From: Favolaschia claudopus
Lineage: Eukaryota; Basidiomycota; Agaricomycetes; Agaricales; Mycenaceae
DNA: 64,000 bases
Assembly (NCBI GenBank): GCA_037176885.1
Contig: JAWWNJ010000152.1
Coordinates: forward strand, 372,001-436,000
Reading direction: 5' to 3'
This document shows, piece after piece, positions 21,560 through 32,893 of this stretch (position 1 is its first letter; each line of letters opens with the position of its first letter). The notes below the pieces were generated by a model. The model saw only the letters and a program-made list of their open reading frames with translations, had not been told where the DNA came from and ran no database searches. The translations under genes were made by a program, and so were the position numbers.

Positions 21560-22684
21560 ATGGAGGTATTTCAGGCGCAACAGGATTTTCTTGCGGGAAA
21601 TGTGCTCAGAGATTGATGTCGGGTTGATTGGGACAGGAATGCGAGAAGGAGTTTCCCGTTTTATTGCAGTGCCTGTGCTAATGCTCTCTGTGTCTGTGTC
21701 CCCCCTTTGCCGAAATAAAAATTTTTCTGGTGCTCCCACTGGCTCGACGATCTCATCGATGACGCTCTCACTGTCTGAAGGCTCTCTCTCCTGCTCTGTG
21801 CGGAAGAGGAACTCCCACTGGGTTTGGGGTAGTCTTGACTCATCAAGGATAGATGTGTCTGTCTCCCCAGTTTCGTCAAAACGGACATGTCGGCTGTGGA
21901 AGATGGCCTTCGTCTTCACGTCAAGCAGGCGGTAGGCTTTCTTCCCGTCTCCAACATCCCCATTTCCATAACCAAGCATGATGCAACGCCGACCACGGTT
22001 TGAGAATTTCCCAACGCGTTTGTCTTTTGGTATCAAGGCGTAACCTGTGCAGCCAAATGGTCTAAACTCGAGCGGGTCAACCTTGCGTTTGAAGAGTGTC
22101 TCGTATGGAGGTACACCACCGTTCGAGGAGTACGGACGTCGTCCCAGCACGTAGGAGGCGCAGCCCATTGCCTCCTTCCAGAAGTTCTGAGGAAGGCCAG
22201 AGTCGATGAGCATGGTGAGGGCGGTCGATACTAGCGTTTGGTTTGCGCGTTCCGCCACGCCATTCTGTTCGGGGGTATCTGCAGCGGTAGTGTGGTGGAT
22301 GATTCCACTAGCCTTTAGCTCTGCCTCCAGTTCGTTAGAGGTGAACTCCCCCCCGTTATCAAGTTCTCAGAGAATATGATCTCCTCGATCTCTTCCTCAA
22401 AGAAAGCTTGTACGTCCGCCTTCCATTGTTTAAATGCAGCATGCACATCACTTTTCTTCTTGAGGTAAAGCACTGGTAAAGCACCCAGTCAAAGCCGCTA
22501 TGGTCATCAAAGAACGTGATCCAGTAACGGTAGCCGTCTCGCGATTGTAGGCTGACTGGTCCACCAACGTCACTGTGTATGATTTGTAGTGGGCGTGTTG
22601 CCCGTTGACGTCCCTCCGTTGGGAAAGGCTGCTTGCGCATCTTGCCTTGTGCACAGGCATGACAGAATTTTGGAGTGCCAGTGA
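21560..22684 (-). pseudogene. Copia integrase
   Basis: Minus-strand pieces: FCHACAQGKMRKQPFP, HSDVGGPVSLQSRDGYRYWI, FFDDHSGFDW (first Asp region), a frame change near 22370, then ENGGEF, TPEQNGVAERANQTLVSTAL (catalytic Glu region), NFWKEAMGCASYVLGRRP, and the C-terminal module FRPFGCTGYALIPKDKR, KFSNRGRRCIMLGYGNGD, KAIFHSRHVRFDE. These are the classical Copia integrase blocks. It loses similarity after the ISEHIS segment. Confidence 0.87.
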
Positions 22685-22685
22685 C

Positions 22686-23270
22686 TCAGTCAACGCCTTT
22701 CAGATGTCCCTTCTTGACCATGCGCTCAAGGCTATCCATTCCCACGTGGGCCATCCGGCGGTGCAGAAGGTTGATGTCGACAGCAGCCAGTGCGTGTTCC
22801 TCCTGCACCACCGGCTCAGCGGTAAGATGGTAGAGGCCTTGGTCATGGTTTACTTCCAAGACGACGTCACCGTCGCGGTCGAGAACATGTCCACCCGTCT
22901 TCCCAAAGATTGAAGTCAAGTTACCGTACTAGGCTAGCTTCTGCACGGAGATGAAGGAAGTTTAGAATGAAGGAACGTAAAGGACGTTTGAGAGCGTGAG
23001 CAGTGTCTGCTTCCCCTTGACAGTGCTGAGAATCCGGATCTCCCCAATCCCGGTGGCATCAGCAAATGACTCATCCCCAAAGCGTACTTTTCTTGGGGGT
23101 TCGAGCTGCCTAAAGGTCTTTGCGATGAACCACTCCAGGACAGGCACCATGTGCGTTGACGCATTGTGGCGTACACGGCGTTGGCTTTCAGTTCACTCGC
23201 AGCATAGGCTCCAATGCGTTTAGCAAGGTCCTTGGATACAGAGTTTCCGAATGCAGTAACATAATGTCCA
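22686..23270 (-). pseudogene. Copia protease and GAG-pre-integrase
   Basis: Pieces in two frames. The protease region has RFGDESFADATGIGEIRIL and LLTLSNVLYVPSF; the usual DSGA active site lies in the broken stretch near 23150 and is not clear. The pre-integrase zinc module reads DINLLHRRMAHVGMDSLERM followed by KKGHLKGVD. Frame breaks near 23150 and 22920. Confidence 0.75.
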
Positions 23271-23273
23271 CTC

Positions 23274-24106
23274 TCATCGCCTCCCCCGTCTGCGTTTAGC
23301 GCTTTCCTCCTCTGCCTTCTTCTTCAGGTCACGGCAGTCTTTGGTGTCGTGGTAACAGAGGCCGTGGAGCTGGCACTTCTTTGTCGGACCACCAGTTTTC
23401 TTTCCCCTGTAGTTCGTGGATGAGGGCAGTGCTGTGGCCGCGAGCGCCGACTCCTGTGGGCCGCTGATGATGGGGTTTGCAAGCTCTGCTTTGATGCGCT
23501 GCTCCGCCTCGGAGAACTTGAGCTTCTCGCCCTGGGGAACGCTATTGACTTCCAGCCGGTGGTGTCCGGCAGCGACTTGAGTAGGATCCATGCCATGAAC
23601 TCATCATCAACCGGCCGTGACATGTTTGTGAGGGTCAGGTTTCCAGATCGCAGTTTGGTGAGGTGGTCGTCAAACCTGGTAGAGGGATCCCACTTGGTCT
23701 CCAGCATCTGGACTAGCGTGAAGAAAGCGGTGGCGCCAACGTTGACCTTTTCGTACTTGGCAAGAATAGCGTCCCATGTTTCCTTTGCGCCAGTGAGGTG
23801 GGCGACAGACATGAGGATGTGATTAGAGATGAACTTGTGGATGATACCACGAGCCCGAGCGTCGCGCACCCGAAATGAGTCACGGATGGCGTGAGTGGAA
23901 GTCGTTACCACGCCATAGATTGCGGAGACTGTGCTGGAGGATGTCGCTGCTGCTTCCGCAGCGGCTTGAGTTGCCGCTGTGTCCTCGCCAGAGATAATAA
24001 GCGCAACTTTCTCTCGAGCAAACTCCCCCTCCATCCGGATCTTCCATATGGGAAAGTTTTCTGCTCCTTCGAGCACCGGTGTAGTGGATTCAGCAGTGGT
24101 CGCCAT
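23274..24106 (-). pseudogene. Copia Gag with zinc knuckle
   Basis: Starts MATTAESTTPVLEGAENFPI at 24106; UBN2-type gag with NFPIWKIRMEGEF, FISNHILMSVAHLTGAKETW and DDHLTKLRSGNLTLTNM. A frameshift near 23570 leads to the C-terminal part with a CCHC-like KKCQLHGLCYHDTKDC near 23330-23375. Gag forms the particle in these elements. Confidence 0.85.
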
Positions 24107-24787
24107 GTCTGGCGGATGACGTGGCCTAGAGCTGCGGTCGTTTGCAGGCTCCTGCGGCTAGTTGGTTTTGTTGTTGTGCTGGAGAGCGTCCGGAAAACGT
24201 GGCGCAGTAAAACTGGCGTCCTACGAGGGCCCGTAACCTCTCAGAACCGGACGTCCGTCCTAGACTAGACAAATAGCAAGATTAGTTACTCAGCGTCGTG
24301 CTAGTTAACAACAACAGCTCAGATTATGTACCTAGACAAATACTTAGCACGATTAGTTACTGTAATGGTATATAAGTAAGTGGTCCTTTGGTACATAAAT
24401 AGCTGCAGCCTACCTCAGCGTCGTGCTAGTTAACATTGTTAACTATTAACATTGTTAACTAGGACCACAGCTTCTCGCACCACACGACAGAAACAGCGAG
24501 TACGATAGCAGCAGCCATGCCGCTCATGCGGCGGCGCTCACTCTCGAAGAAGACACCGACTGCGTTTCAAACTCTGGTGCAGGAGCAATCAAGCGATGCG
24601 GGCATACCCCCCAATGCCTTGCGAATGCTAGTCGTTTCCGACGTTTCAAGCATCTGTGCACGCGGCACTCTCGCAAGAATGACGACTATGAATTGGGGTT
24701 TCTCGACGCAAGGTACGTCGTATAGGCTGTCGTACACTGATTCATCCTACCGCCCCCATTGGCGAGTCTTTACACGAGGGAGCGTGT
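24107..24787 (-). promoter_or_regulatory. Candidate Copia 5' LTR and leader
   Basis: Repetitive AT-rich stretch at about 24265-24475 with CAGCGTCGTGCTAGTTAACA twice and GATTAGTTACT twice. Read leftward it begins near 24475 with TGTTAACAATG and has TATA-like words (CTTATATACC). The LTR 3' end and primer site are not clear, and no partner LTR is visible. A plus-strand frame at 24517-24873 crosses the next element's boundary and is probably spurious. Confidence 0.35.
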
Positions 24788-24804
24788 CACTGCGGGAAGG
24801 AAAA

Positions 24805-25045
24805 GAACTTCATTTGAGTGCCCGAAAAGCGCTCAGGTGGAGTGTGTTGGAACACTCAGCTGAAGTGCCTTGACGCACTCAGATGAAGTGCCTAAACGGC
24901 AGATTTCGATAGTAGGATGAAGTCCCTGAAGCACTGTACCTGGGTGCTCCAGACGAACTCAAGTTGAGTCCGTTGAAGCACTCAATACAAGCGCTTCTAG
25001 GCACTTAGATGGAGTGCTCAACAGCACTTCATATGAGTTCTCAAC
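24805..25045. repeat. Left subterminal hairpin-motif array
   Basis: About nine degenerate copies of a 16-18 bp imperfect palindrome: for example GCGCTCAGGTGGAGTG, ACACTCAGCTGAAGTGCC, GCACTCAGATGAAGTGCC, GAACTCAAGTTGAGTCC, GCACTTAGATGGAGTGC and GCACTTCATATGAGTTC. Spacing is irregular (about 20-50 bp). Each could form a small stem or serve as a two-fold-symmetric protein site. Confidence 0.75.
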
Positions 25046-26228
25046 TGACTTATGTACAGTACCGCTGAATGACCCACAATTTCCATATATATTTGTATTC
25101 GGCTATAGTAAAACATACATGTACGTAGCAAGTACTTAGACATTCGTACCGTGAGCTACGCAAGTGCAGAACACAAGTCGTAAACAATATCGGCTAAGAC
25201 AAAGTCAACAAGCCAAGAAATTTGGCTAGGCGACAGCGGCGTTGAGAACAGCTATGAAAATTGGTGCAAGGCTTGAGATCCTCCAAAATTGACGAGTAAG
25301 CAGATCAGAGAGAGAAATGATAAAGTACCTGAGTGTCGAAAAACAACATGAACTGCGTATACTATAAGAATCTAAGCGGCATAAGTCAGTGCGAATAAAT
25401 TTAGCGGACATAAGCATACCGACCGATCACTACCACCGAATTATAGAAGCTTCGTTGAAGGCGATAAACGCAACGGAGTGGCCTGGATGTAGCCGAAAAC
25501 GAATATCAGATTAACTATACAGAAAAGTGAAAGGGAGAACATACAAGCCATATCCGAGAGCGTCGCGTGAGATTGATTCATCTGTTGGAGAATACACACA
25601 AAACCAGAAAGAACGAAAGTTGGGAGAAGGGATGAAGAGTGAAAGGCGGGAGGCGATAGAAGAGAATATATAGAATGTACGATGATAAAAATGGGAACGT
25701 ACAGTGAGCAGTGAGGTGCCATTAATTTTCGGTGTGAACACCTGAGCGAAAACAGTCAGCGCATGCACTTGATTCGGACTGGAAGATTCTTACCCATTTG
25801 CCCGCGCTTGCTGCAATACACAGAGAATTTCAAACAACATAGCATCAAATTAAGGGAAAACCCACGCACCCATCACTATTACACACAAGTTATAAAGAGA
25901 ACCGATTTTGAGAACAATTCACAGGGAGATGAAGGGAGAGGTAATCAAAGAAATATCTCAGAACGGTCGGCCTATTGAATTGAAGGCAACTTACTTACTC
26001 CAGTTTCGACGGTCGGAGTGGTGGGACTTGAGGGCTTTGTATAGAATTAGTAGGTAGACGGCGGAATAAGAATCATTTGTATCCGACGCCAAGCCTCGCC
26101 AATACTGCGGTGAAAAGTGTTCAGCACATGGACCTTTGGAAGAGACAAATAATTACCATTCAACCGTCAAACACTTAGATTATGGAGAGGTGGCGATGGA
26201 GACCGTGTATCGAGATGCGCGGTCGGGG

Positions 26229-26771
26229 TCATGCGACTGGGCGGGGTCGTTGATTAATGCGGCGGTCCTGGGGCACTGAGCGCAGCGAAGAGGGTTGACA
26301 AAGCGATAGTGGGGGTATGTGGAGATGTGCGGGATATAGCTTGAAGAGGACGGGTCGAAGATGTCGTATTCGCGCTAAGATGCAGCGCGTGGCTTGATGT
26401 CGTCGGACGCGGCGTGAAGGGACGGTCGGCAAAGAGGCACCGTCGGTGCAGGATGTGAGGAAGCGAGGGCAGCGATAGGTGAGGTGAGGATGCGGGGACA
26501 GTGCGCTGGTGGAGGTGAGAACCTGAGGAACAAGTTAGCGTCCAGCGGAAAGGAACCGGAGAAAGTGATGGGGTGGTAAGAGGAACGGTAAAATACAAGC
26601 GGAGGAAAGTATACGGGAAAAGGAAGGCGACTGGGGAGGGGAGGCAGGGTAGACGAAGAGGGAGGAGTGAAAGAATCAAAATCAATGGCGCACCTACTAC
26701 CATGGTCTCACCATCTGAACCAGTAGTTTCGTCGTTGCTACGCCAAGCGCCGCCTACGGCAGTGGACATCT
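26229..26771 (-). CDS. Eroded or doubtful leftward ORF inside the CACTG element
   Basis: A minus-strand frame opens at 26769 with MSTAVGGAWRSNDETTGSDG. A possible intron runs from GTAGTAG after the GETM codons (about 26701) to TTGTTCCTCAG near 26522; the following sequence could then read on to 26229 (ending INQRPRPVA). Composition is Ser/Pro/Arg-rich and no domain is recognised. It may be a small gene of the host element or chance. Confidence 0.25.
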
Positions 26772-27662
26772 AGCGAGCGTGCCATCTGGTCAGATTGCAC
26801 ATCAGCCAAAGGTAAGGTGTTCGAGAAGCGGCAGACGTGGACCAACCATACTCTTCATTCAGCATCTCCACAATGATTCTTGAATACGACAGGGTTCCTA
26901 CCGCGCGTTGTTGAAGCAAAAGGGATAGATAGAAATACGCACTTTGAGTTCATGGCAGACACTTCATAGCACGCATCAGGGGGACTTTGAGACGCGTCAT
27001 AATGGTTCATAGACGACGTTGTTCGTTGTTGGAGTGTCTCGGAGTCGATTTGAAACGAAACGACGCGTACAAAGTCGCACGCGGTGCGGATGTCGTTCCT
27101 GAGGTGATTTTGCGCGATCTCAGCCGGATTTGAGTGAGACGTGCCAAAACGCGTGCCTAGAGCGTCAGAGAGTCATGTAAGATAGTTTTAGGACCGAGCG
27201 AGGCCGCCGGAGTGGCTAGATGGTCGGCGATGAATCGATGATGGTGGGAGAAGGCAAGACGCGTACAGTCACAAGTGACGTCACAGTCACACAAGTGACT
27301 GATTGCTTGCCGGAGTCCTCTTTTCTCACACTAAGTACTCTGGCTCTCCCGCCTCAGCGCGAGAATCAACTCCTACCTGTGCATTCCCCGTTGTCTGTCC
27401 ACTCTTGCCTCGCCTCCTCTCGCCGGACTAGCCCCGCAAGCTGCGCTGCCGAACTAGCGACTGCGAGATACTGACTCGTCACTCCTACTTCGACATCCAC
27501 TCCACGACCGTCGACGGCGCGCTCAGGCTCCCACTTCAAGTTGCTGCGTCGCCAATCTTTCCACAGCTTCACGGCGCCTCGTCACCCGCTCACCACAGTC
27601 TCTGACCCACTGAGCACTCGCAAACCCTGTCCGCGTCGTCCGACTTCACTGAATAAACGTCA

Positions 27663-28865
27663 ATGCTGATTGCGAGGCTATTGAGTCATAGGAGCAAAAT
27701 AAGGTGTGTGTACCACTTTGTCTGTATCTGCAACGATTTGACCCAATTACAAGTAGTTCGCCACTCACCACGATCGAATACGACAAGATCCGTCTCTCCC
27801 ACCGCTTTCGTCAGTTACGACCCAACGCCCGCCTTGCTCCCCAATCGACTCACCTAATCAAACCTTCTCAAGACGACCCACTCACCGACAAGGCTCCGCC
27901 TCCTCAGTCCATCCCTTCCGGACGTTCCCCCCCGTATCTACGGCCCACTCGTCGACTCTAGTCACCTCCGCTCTCGACATTTGTCGTGGCTCACTCTCGA
28001 CTCCGTCGCACCTTCCATCCGCCGCCTATTAAAATTCGCCACCTCGCCGTTGAAATCCACCGTCGTCCATTCAGCACCTTCGCTTCCAATTCCATCTCCG
28101 CCCCCGACACTGAACGCCCTCGACATTCCCCAACCTCACTCTCCCCGCCTCGTAGCTTCGCTCCGCCGTCTTGTTGCTTTCACCGAACCGCCGCACAGGG
28201 TGACACAATGCGGCAGAACTCGCTGCCGCATCGTACCGTGAGCTTACCGCTCTCCGAACGCACTACTCTCAAACTCACCTTCTTCAAAGCAAAGAGCGCG
28301 CCACCGCCACGCTTCCCGATGTTCTTCAAATTCTCGACTCAATTCGACAGGCACGCGGAACGGCAAGTCAGCGCTGGCTGATTTCGTGCAGGTATGTCAA
28401 TTACAAAACACCACAACCAGATCAAGTCAATGCAAACCCATCTTTTTCTCTTTCAGCGAATGCCCTGCCACTCCCCACCTCGTCTCGTTTCGACGTGTAC
28501 GCCGGCCATCGCCCCAATGCTCCCACCCCGCTCACTCATTCACCTCTTCAAGTCCGCGTCGTTCACCACTGCCGCCCATCTCGCTCTCTACGTCGCTCTC
28601 GACACCCTCAATGATATCCCACGCACCAATGCCGCCCTCTACCCATATCGCTGTCACAGCCGCTCTCGGAGTCCCACCGGCTCTTTCCCCGATACCATGG
28701 CACCGCGCCGCCTTCCCCTCAAGTCCCCTTTCCTCCGTTCACTCCGTCATCTCCACTCTCCACGCCAGCCTACGCAGTCACCGACCCTTTCAAACTCCGA
28801 CAGGCCTGACCTCCCGCCATTCCGCTCCGAATCTGCCGACTCGCGCTCGCGCTAGTCTTCCTTGA
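27663..28865 (+). pseudogene. CT-rich coding-like region with a clear intron
   Basis: Plus-strand frames with protein-like composition. A well-formed intron, GTATGT to TTTTTCTCTTTCAG, lies at 28392-28456. The exon before it reads LPDVLQILDSIRQARGTASQ after RELTALRTHYSQTHLLQSKE in one continuous frame from about 28209 to 28391, helical in character. The frame upstream (PRLVASLRRLVAFTEPP) is shifted by one base. After the intron the frames are Ser/Pro-rich and end near 28853-28865. I recognise no family. It is the best candidate for a gene of the CACTG-ended element. Confidence 0.35.
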
Positions 28866-29124
28866 ATCTTTCTTATTTCTCGATAAAATACGGATTCCTT
28901 TCATACTGCTGGATGACTTACTCAGTATTTTAGACACTGTTCGACCATATTATCACAATTTGGCGAGCATATGGGCATAGACTTGGTATATATTTTTCTC
29001 GGTTGAAAAATTAACAAGATAGGTAGCGCAAAAGGATTCGTTTCTTGCCGCAATGAATTGAGGGAGTGGCGTTACTTATGAGAACAAGCCCCCCGAGCTG
29101 CTACATGTCAAATCCGAGCCGCAC

Positions 29125-29340
29125 TGAGATGAAGTTCGCCGAAGAGCGCTCAGGGAAAGCGCCTTGTTTCCGAGTGTGCTGTGGAGCACTCAAGTAGAGT
29201 GCTTTCAGATATAGTGCTTTGAAGGCGCTCAACTGAAGTGCCAGGAAAGGCACTCAAATGGAGCCCAAAACTAACGCACTCAAATTGAGTTCGGCTTTTC
29301 GGATTTGAGTGCTTACGCACTCAGATGAAGTGCTTTTCCT
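29125..29340. repeat. Right subterminal hairpin-motif array
   Basis: About seven copies of the same motif as at 24.8-25.0 kb: GCGCTCAGGGAAAGCGCC, GCACTCAAGTAGAGTGC, GCGCTCAACTGAAGTGCC, GCACTCAAATGGAGCC, GCACTCAAATTGAGTTC, then GCACTCAGATGAAGTGC next to the terminal repeat. Confidence 0.75.
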
Positions 29341-29350
29341 TTCCGCAGTG

Positions 29351-30388
29351 GTGTGAGAGGACGAGGGAGCATGAGGTAGTAAGGTACGCCCACGCATACA
29401 TCGGATCTCACAATGCGTTAGCTGAAGGCAACTCAAAGTGAGCTTGTAAGCTGCCCCCCATCCCGCACCATCACCGCAAAACGAGGACGACGATTTGTAT
29501 CTCGACGCATCAAGTCTCTCGATTCCCAGCACACCCAGATCAGCGCATCTGCGGCAATTTTGCTTGGTGTAGAGCCGTGAAACACCATGCCGCTCCCCAA
29601 CGTATAAGTTTCCTGTCGAACGAGGAAGCGCGGGGCCAGGAGGTACGTCGCATAGTGTGCTCGGAGGGACTCGTTTTGACCACGCGGCGCAAGCAGGTTT
29701 CAGCGAGACGAGAAGGCATGAGTGCATGGATATCCGCACCCTACAAGAGCAGCTGCAGCGACGCTGCGCTCGGTCTCCAGGCAGAACTCTCAAGAATATT
29801 GTCGTTGTGCCTCGTACAGAATCGGATTGGCCTACGCCGATTGCCCCTCAGGCAACTCAGACTGCCCGCGCTGTGCAGTCGAATGATGCGACCGTAACTC
29901 GGAAGGCAGAAGGCGTCGAAGGATTACGACGACCTCGTCGGAGGAATGCGTGAGAAGGGGCGCTTGGGGTGACGACGGAATTCAAGGTGCGTGGAACGAA
30001 TCTGCATCCCGAGAAGAGTCTGCTAACTACAATCTGAAGCGAGGTGTTACGCCGCCGGGAGGTTGAAGACTACGTGAACAATCGACGGAAACGGCGCACG
30101 AGGTGGTCGATGGAACGCGAAGTCGTTGACAGCAAATTGTGAGGGGAGACGCGTGTACGAAGACGCGTGAGCTTGCCGAGGTACGCTCCCGCATCCATAT
30201 CTTCAAAGCTCAGCTGACGACAACTCGAAGTGAAGTCGTTGGGGTTGCGATACTCTGACTTGTACACCTTGTGACATGTGTAGCACTCCGTCAATCTATC
30301 TTAGCCCCCCAAACACGTAGATCCGGGACCACAAAGGCATGCAGCCAAGAGGCGCAAAACCCGTCAACGTTCATTCGGATCTGAGGAC
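29351..30388. other. Unassigned; weak plus-strand frames
   Basis: Overlapping plus-strand frames at 29577-29897 and 29657-29953 look partly protein-like (MDIRTLQEQLQRRCARSPG; AELSRILSLCLVQNRIG) and could be one frame-broken gene, but no family is recognised. A minus-strand frame at 30070-30294 has a lone CYTCHKVY. Nothing firm. Confidence 0.3.
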
Positions 30389-30529
30389 TATGACCTTATT
30401 TATCGTTGAAAATGATTTGGTTTTGCAATGAAGGTTGAACGTTGAACTGAGAGGTTTCGGCCGCTTACGTCGTTATCAACCGTGGTTTTGATCACTAACG
30501 AGGTTGTTGACGGAGGTTAGGGCATTGAG

Positions 30530-31037
30530 TAGTCTGTAGTTTACCGCGCGACAGCTGTCAGGAGGGTCGGGTTATTATGTAAACATTTCGAAATGGAAAG
30601 AGTTTCCCACACGCCATTTCCGCTATATTCAAGCGGCAGCATCGATTCTGCCTTAATTCTCTATGAGATATAGTCTGGGTAAGCTATATTAACACCCCTG
30701 CTAATTTAGAATTCTCAATTTTGGCTGAGGAGAGTGCTAACCTCAACCTTTGCGCTGGTTTGCAGCCAACCGGCATTAACCGAACCAATTTTGATGTCGG
30801 CCGTTTCTCTACCTTTTTCGTCCGTTCAAGCGCGTAGGTCAATGAGGCAAAGGTCAAGATTATGGTGGGTGGTCTAAAATTTTAAATGACGCGCGCTATG
30901 AGCTGCATCGACGTGTCGTGTTTTGATGATTAGGTAATAAGCTGACCCTCCAACCGGCGATCAAAGGGTGTTGACAGACCACAACACACCGCAGGTACGA
31001 GGACTCTTGTGTTGTTCCGTCTGTTTCCAAGAGACTA
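30530..31037. mobile_element. 508-bp insertion with 10-bp target duplication
   Basis: GGGCATTGAG occurs at 30520-30529 and 31038-31047, flanking sequence absent from the 2250-3025 copy. The ends are a short inverted repeat, TAGTCT / AGACTA. A 9-11 bp TSD is typical of Mutator-like elements, but the terminal repeat is unusually short for them. No coding content. Confidence 0.7.
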
Positions 31038-31282
31038 GGGCATTGAGACGAGGTTCAAGTTTGAGGTATCCTGGGGATTTTTAACTCCGACTACGTGTCC
31101 CTGCGGTAGTGAATGTCGCCAGACCCCTATACAGCCCTCAAAAAATAGTAAACCAAGACCGGGTGGTCCGTGCCGTATGGAGATCAGATGATGACATCAA
31201 TCTCACATGGCCTGGGGACTGGCAAGTGGCTGTGATCAAATGTCTGCCCCTCATCTAGGCTCGAACCAACCGCTCGCCGAGG

Positions 31283-31885
31283 GACGGGCGTTTGATGACA
31301 GTCGATCAAAGCCCTATGGCGAAGCGGCTGGAAGATAATCACCGGGCGATAGTACGGTCGACCGTTTTAGCCGGAGGTTGTTTTGACTTAGAAAAATTTC
31401 GATGTTGAAAATTCAAACTTACTCAATCAAAAATCTGAGTAGACAGATCTCTTTGAATCAACCTCAATAGCTCATTCTATTGATTTGGGCCATGTTGAAT
31501 GCCAGGGGACTGTACTATGGACGATTTACTAGCAAGATTTTTGGTGGGAATTGTGTCCCATCACTCACCATCAGCGCATGACCTGAATGACGTGATGAAG
31601 CCCGGTATCCGGTCCAGCAAATTCAACTGTTTTTACTTCAGACCACGTCCACTAGGTGAAATTTGAGTTTGAAAACCATATAGGCAGCATACCTGAGTGG
31701 CTCCGAATAGATCTGTCTACTCAGATTTTTGATTGAGCAAGTTTGAATTTTCAACCTCTCGAAATTTTTCTAAGTCAAAACAACCGCCGGCTAAAACGGC
31801 CAACCGTACTACCGCCCGGTGATTATCGATTATCTTCCAGTCTCTTTTCCGCCGGCGGGTTGATCGATTGTCATCAACCATCGTC
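31283..31885. mobile_element. Foldback element with ~170-bp arms
   Basis: Left arm 31283-31450 and right arm 31715-31885 are reverse complements with modest divergence; for example TTGTTTTGACTTAGAAAAAT on the left pairs with ATTTTTCTAAGTCAAAACAA on the right, and AATCTGAGTAGACAGATC is close to the centre. The central 260 bp is unique. No frame of note. TATATATATA follows just outside at 31908. Confidence 0.8.
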
Positions 31886-32298
31886 GGGCGGAAAACGTGA
31901 CTGGTATATATATATCAACGAGTCTACCCCTCATCCGTCTCTTCTGCAGCCTCAACCGTCGGCATTTTCAACACAACTTGAGTATAGGATCTCTTAGTAT
32001 TTGTAATCTACAGGGAATGTCTCTCGCAGAAGTTTCTCTACGAAACTCGCCATGGCTGGGGTGGTTCAGTCAGTTTACAAACCCAGATAATTTGCATTTG
32101 CTACAGAAATGCATTCTAGGCCTCTCTACTACCCGCTGTAAGTGATTTTCACTCAGTCGTTAGCCTGAATATTGCCAAGAAAATCATAAATTATTGTCCC
32201 TCATCATACTCCAATAATCACAAAGCTTTTGAGAAGAATGTCAGCAGTACGCACTGTAACTGCTGGCAGAGTTTGAATGGGCAGCAGACCTCTACTTA

Positions 32299-32665
32299 AT
32301 GTACCTCCCTGTATGGAAGTAACCGTCGAGGGACCAAGACAAAACGGTTGCCTTGTTTTCAGGCAACCGACCCGCCGTGAGCCGTGACCGTTGCCAAAGG
32401 AGGCAACCATCTGGCTCAAAACATTCGTGAAGAAGTCATCAAATCGTTGAATTCACTACAATTTCGAGGGATTTCGGCTAATAAGCAGCTCTAAAGGTAA
32501 GCACAGACTCAATTGTGTATGTTTCCAGGCAGAAAACTTTTTTTCGTGCTGCGTCACGATTTTTCAAGGCAACGGCCTCAATCGTGACCGTGACCACCTC
32601 AAAAAGAGGCAACACAACCAACCCCACCGTTACCGTGACGGTTGCTCCCATACAGGGAGGTACAG
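32299..32665. mobile_element. 367-bp TA-flanked MITE
   Basis: Inverted ends TGTACCTCCCTGTATGG, one base inside TA at 32297-32298 and 32666-32667, followed by AAGTAACCGTC / GACGGTTGCT. Words of the type AACGGTTGCC and CCGTTACCGTGAC recur inside. Tc1/mariner-type by target. Confidence 0.8.
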
Positions 32666-32893
32666 TATCTGAGTTATCCCAAACTTACAGTAAGGTGAAC
32701 CGTGAGAATTTTTGATATTCTTGATCATCACTTTAGCCGATTCGGCTATGATCGGCTAACCGGAGACTTCCAGTACGAGACTTCAGACCTCAACCTCCAT
32801 CAGCACCTGAAACCTCAAACCAAGACAGCCCAAACTATGGACAAAGATTCAAGGAGCAGCACCAGGAAATAAACAACGAAAAATGCTTTTACA

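Larger units (their letters stand above)
21449..24787 (-). mobile_element. Ty1/Copia remnant lacking RT
   Basis: A leftward Copia element: gag, zinc knuckle, protease region, GAG-pre-integrase, integrase core, integrase C-terminus. The element stops near 21560 before any RT or RNase H, so it is 3'-truncated. A putative 5' LTR region at about 24265-24475 precedes gag. The end sequence near 21470-21525 (CCTTTGTATAATAGATA) recurs at 62178-62195, perhaps a shared terminal repeat. Confidence 0.85.
24788..29350. mobile_element. 4.56-kb element with CACTG ends and subterminal arrays
   Basis: Inverted ends of about 40 bp: left CACTGCGGGAAGGAAAAGAA then CTTCATTTGAGTGC; right end complement CACTGCGGAAAGGAAAAGCA then CTTCATCTGAGTGC. 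GTGT flanks both sides (24784-24787, 29351-29354). Just inside each end is an array of short imperfect palindromes of the type GCACTCAnnTGAAGTGC. CACTR ends plus subterminal repeats recall EnSpm/CACTA elements, but those make 2-3 bp target duplications and a 4-bp GTGT is not typical. I recognise no transposase inside; the interior has eroded coding-like sequence on both strands. Confidence 0.7.
30389..32893 (+). mobile_element. Second copy of the integrase-interrupting element
   Basis: Plus-strand homologue of the 2250-3025 insertion: it begins TATGACCTTATTTATCGTTG at 30389, shares GTAGTGAATGTCGCCAGA near 31110, TGAATATTGCCAnnAAAATC near 32170 and GATTCGGCTATGATCGGCTA near 32740, and ends AATAAACAACGAAAAATGC near 32890. 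It is 1.7 kb longer because three elements sit inside (30530-31037, 31283-31885, 32299-32665). No target duplication is obvious at its own ends. Confidence 0.75.

Noticed and set aside
24830..25060. CRISPR-like array of short repeats
   Set aside because: The repeats are degenerate palindromes with irregular spacing in eukaryotic sequence; they match an array at the other end of the same element.
26254..26769. Long Pro/Leu-rich minus-strand frame as a complete gene
   Set aside because: Most of it lies across a likely intron and is low-complexity; only the first exon and the alternative continuation are kept at low confidence.
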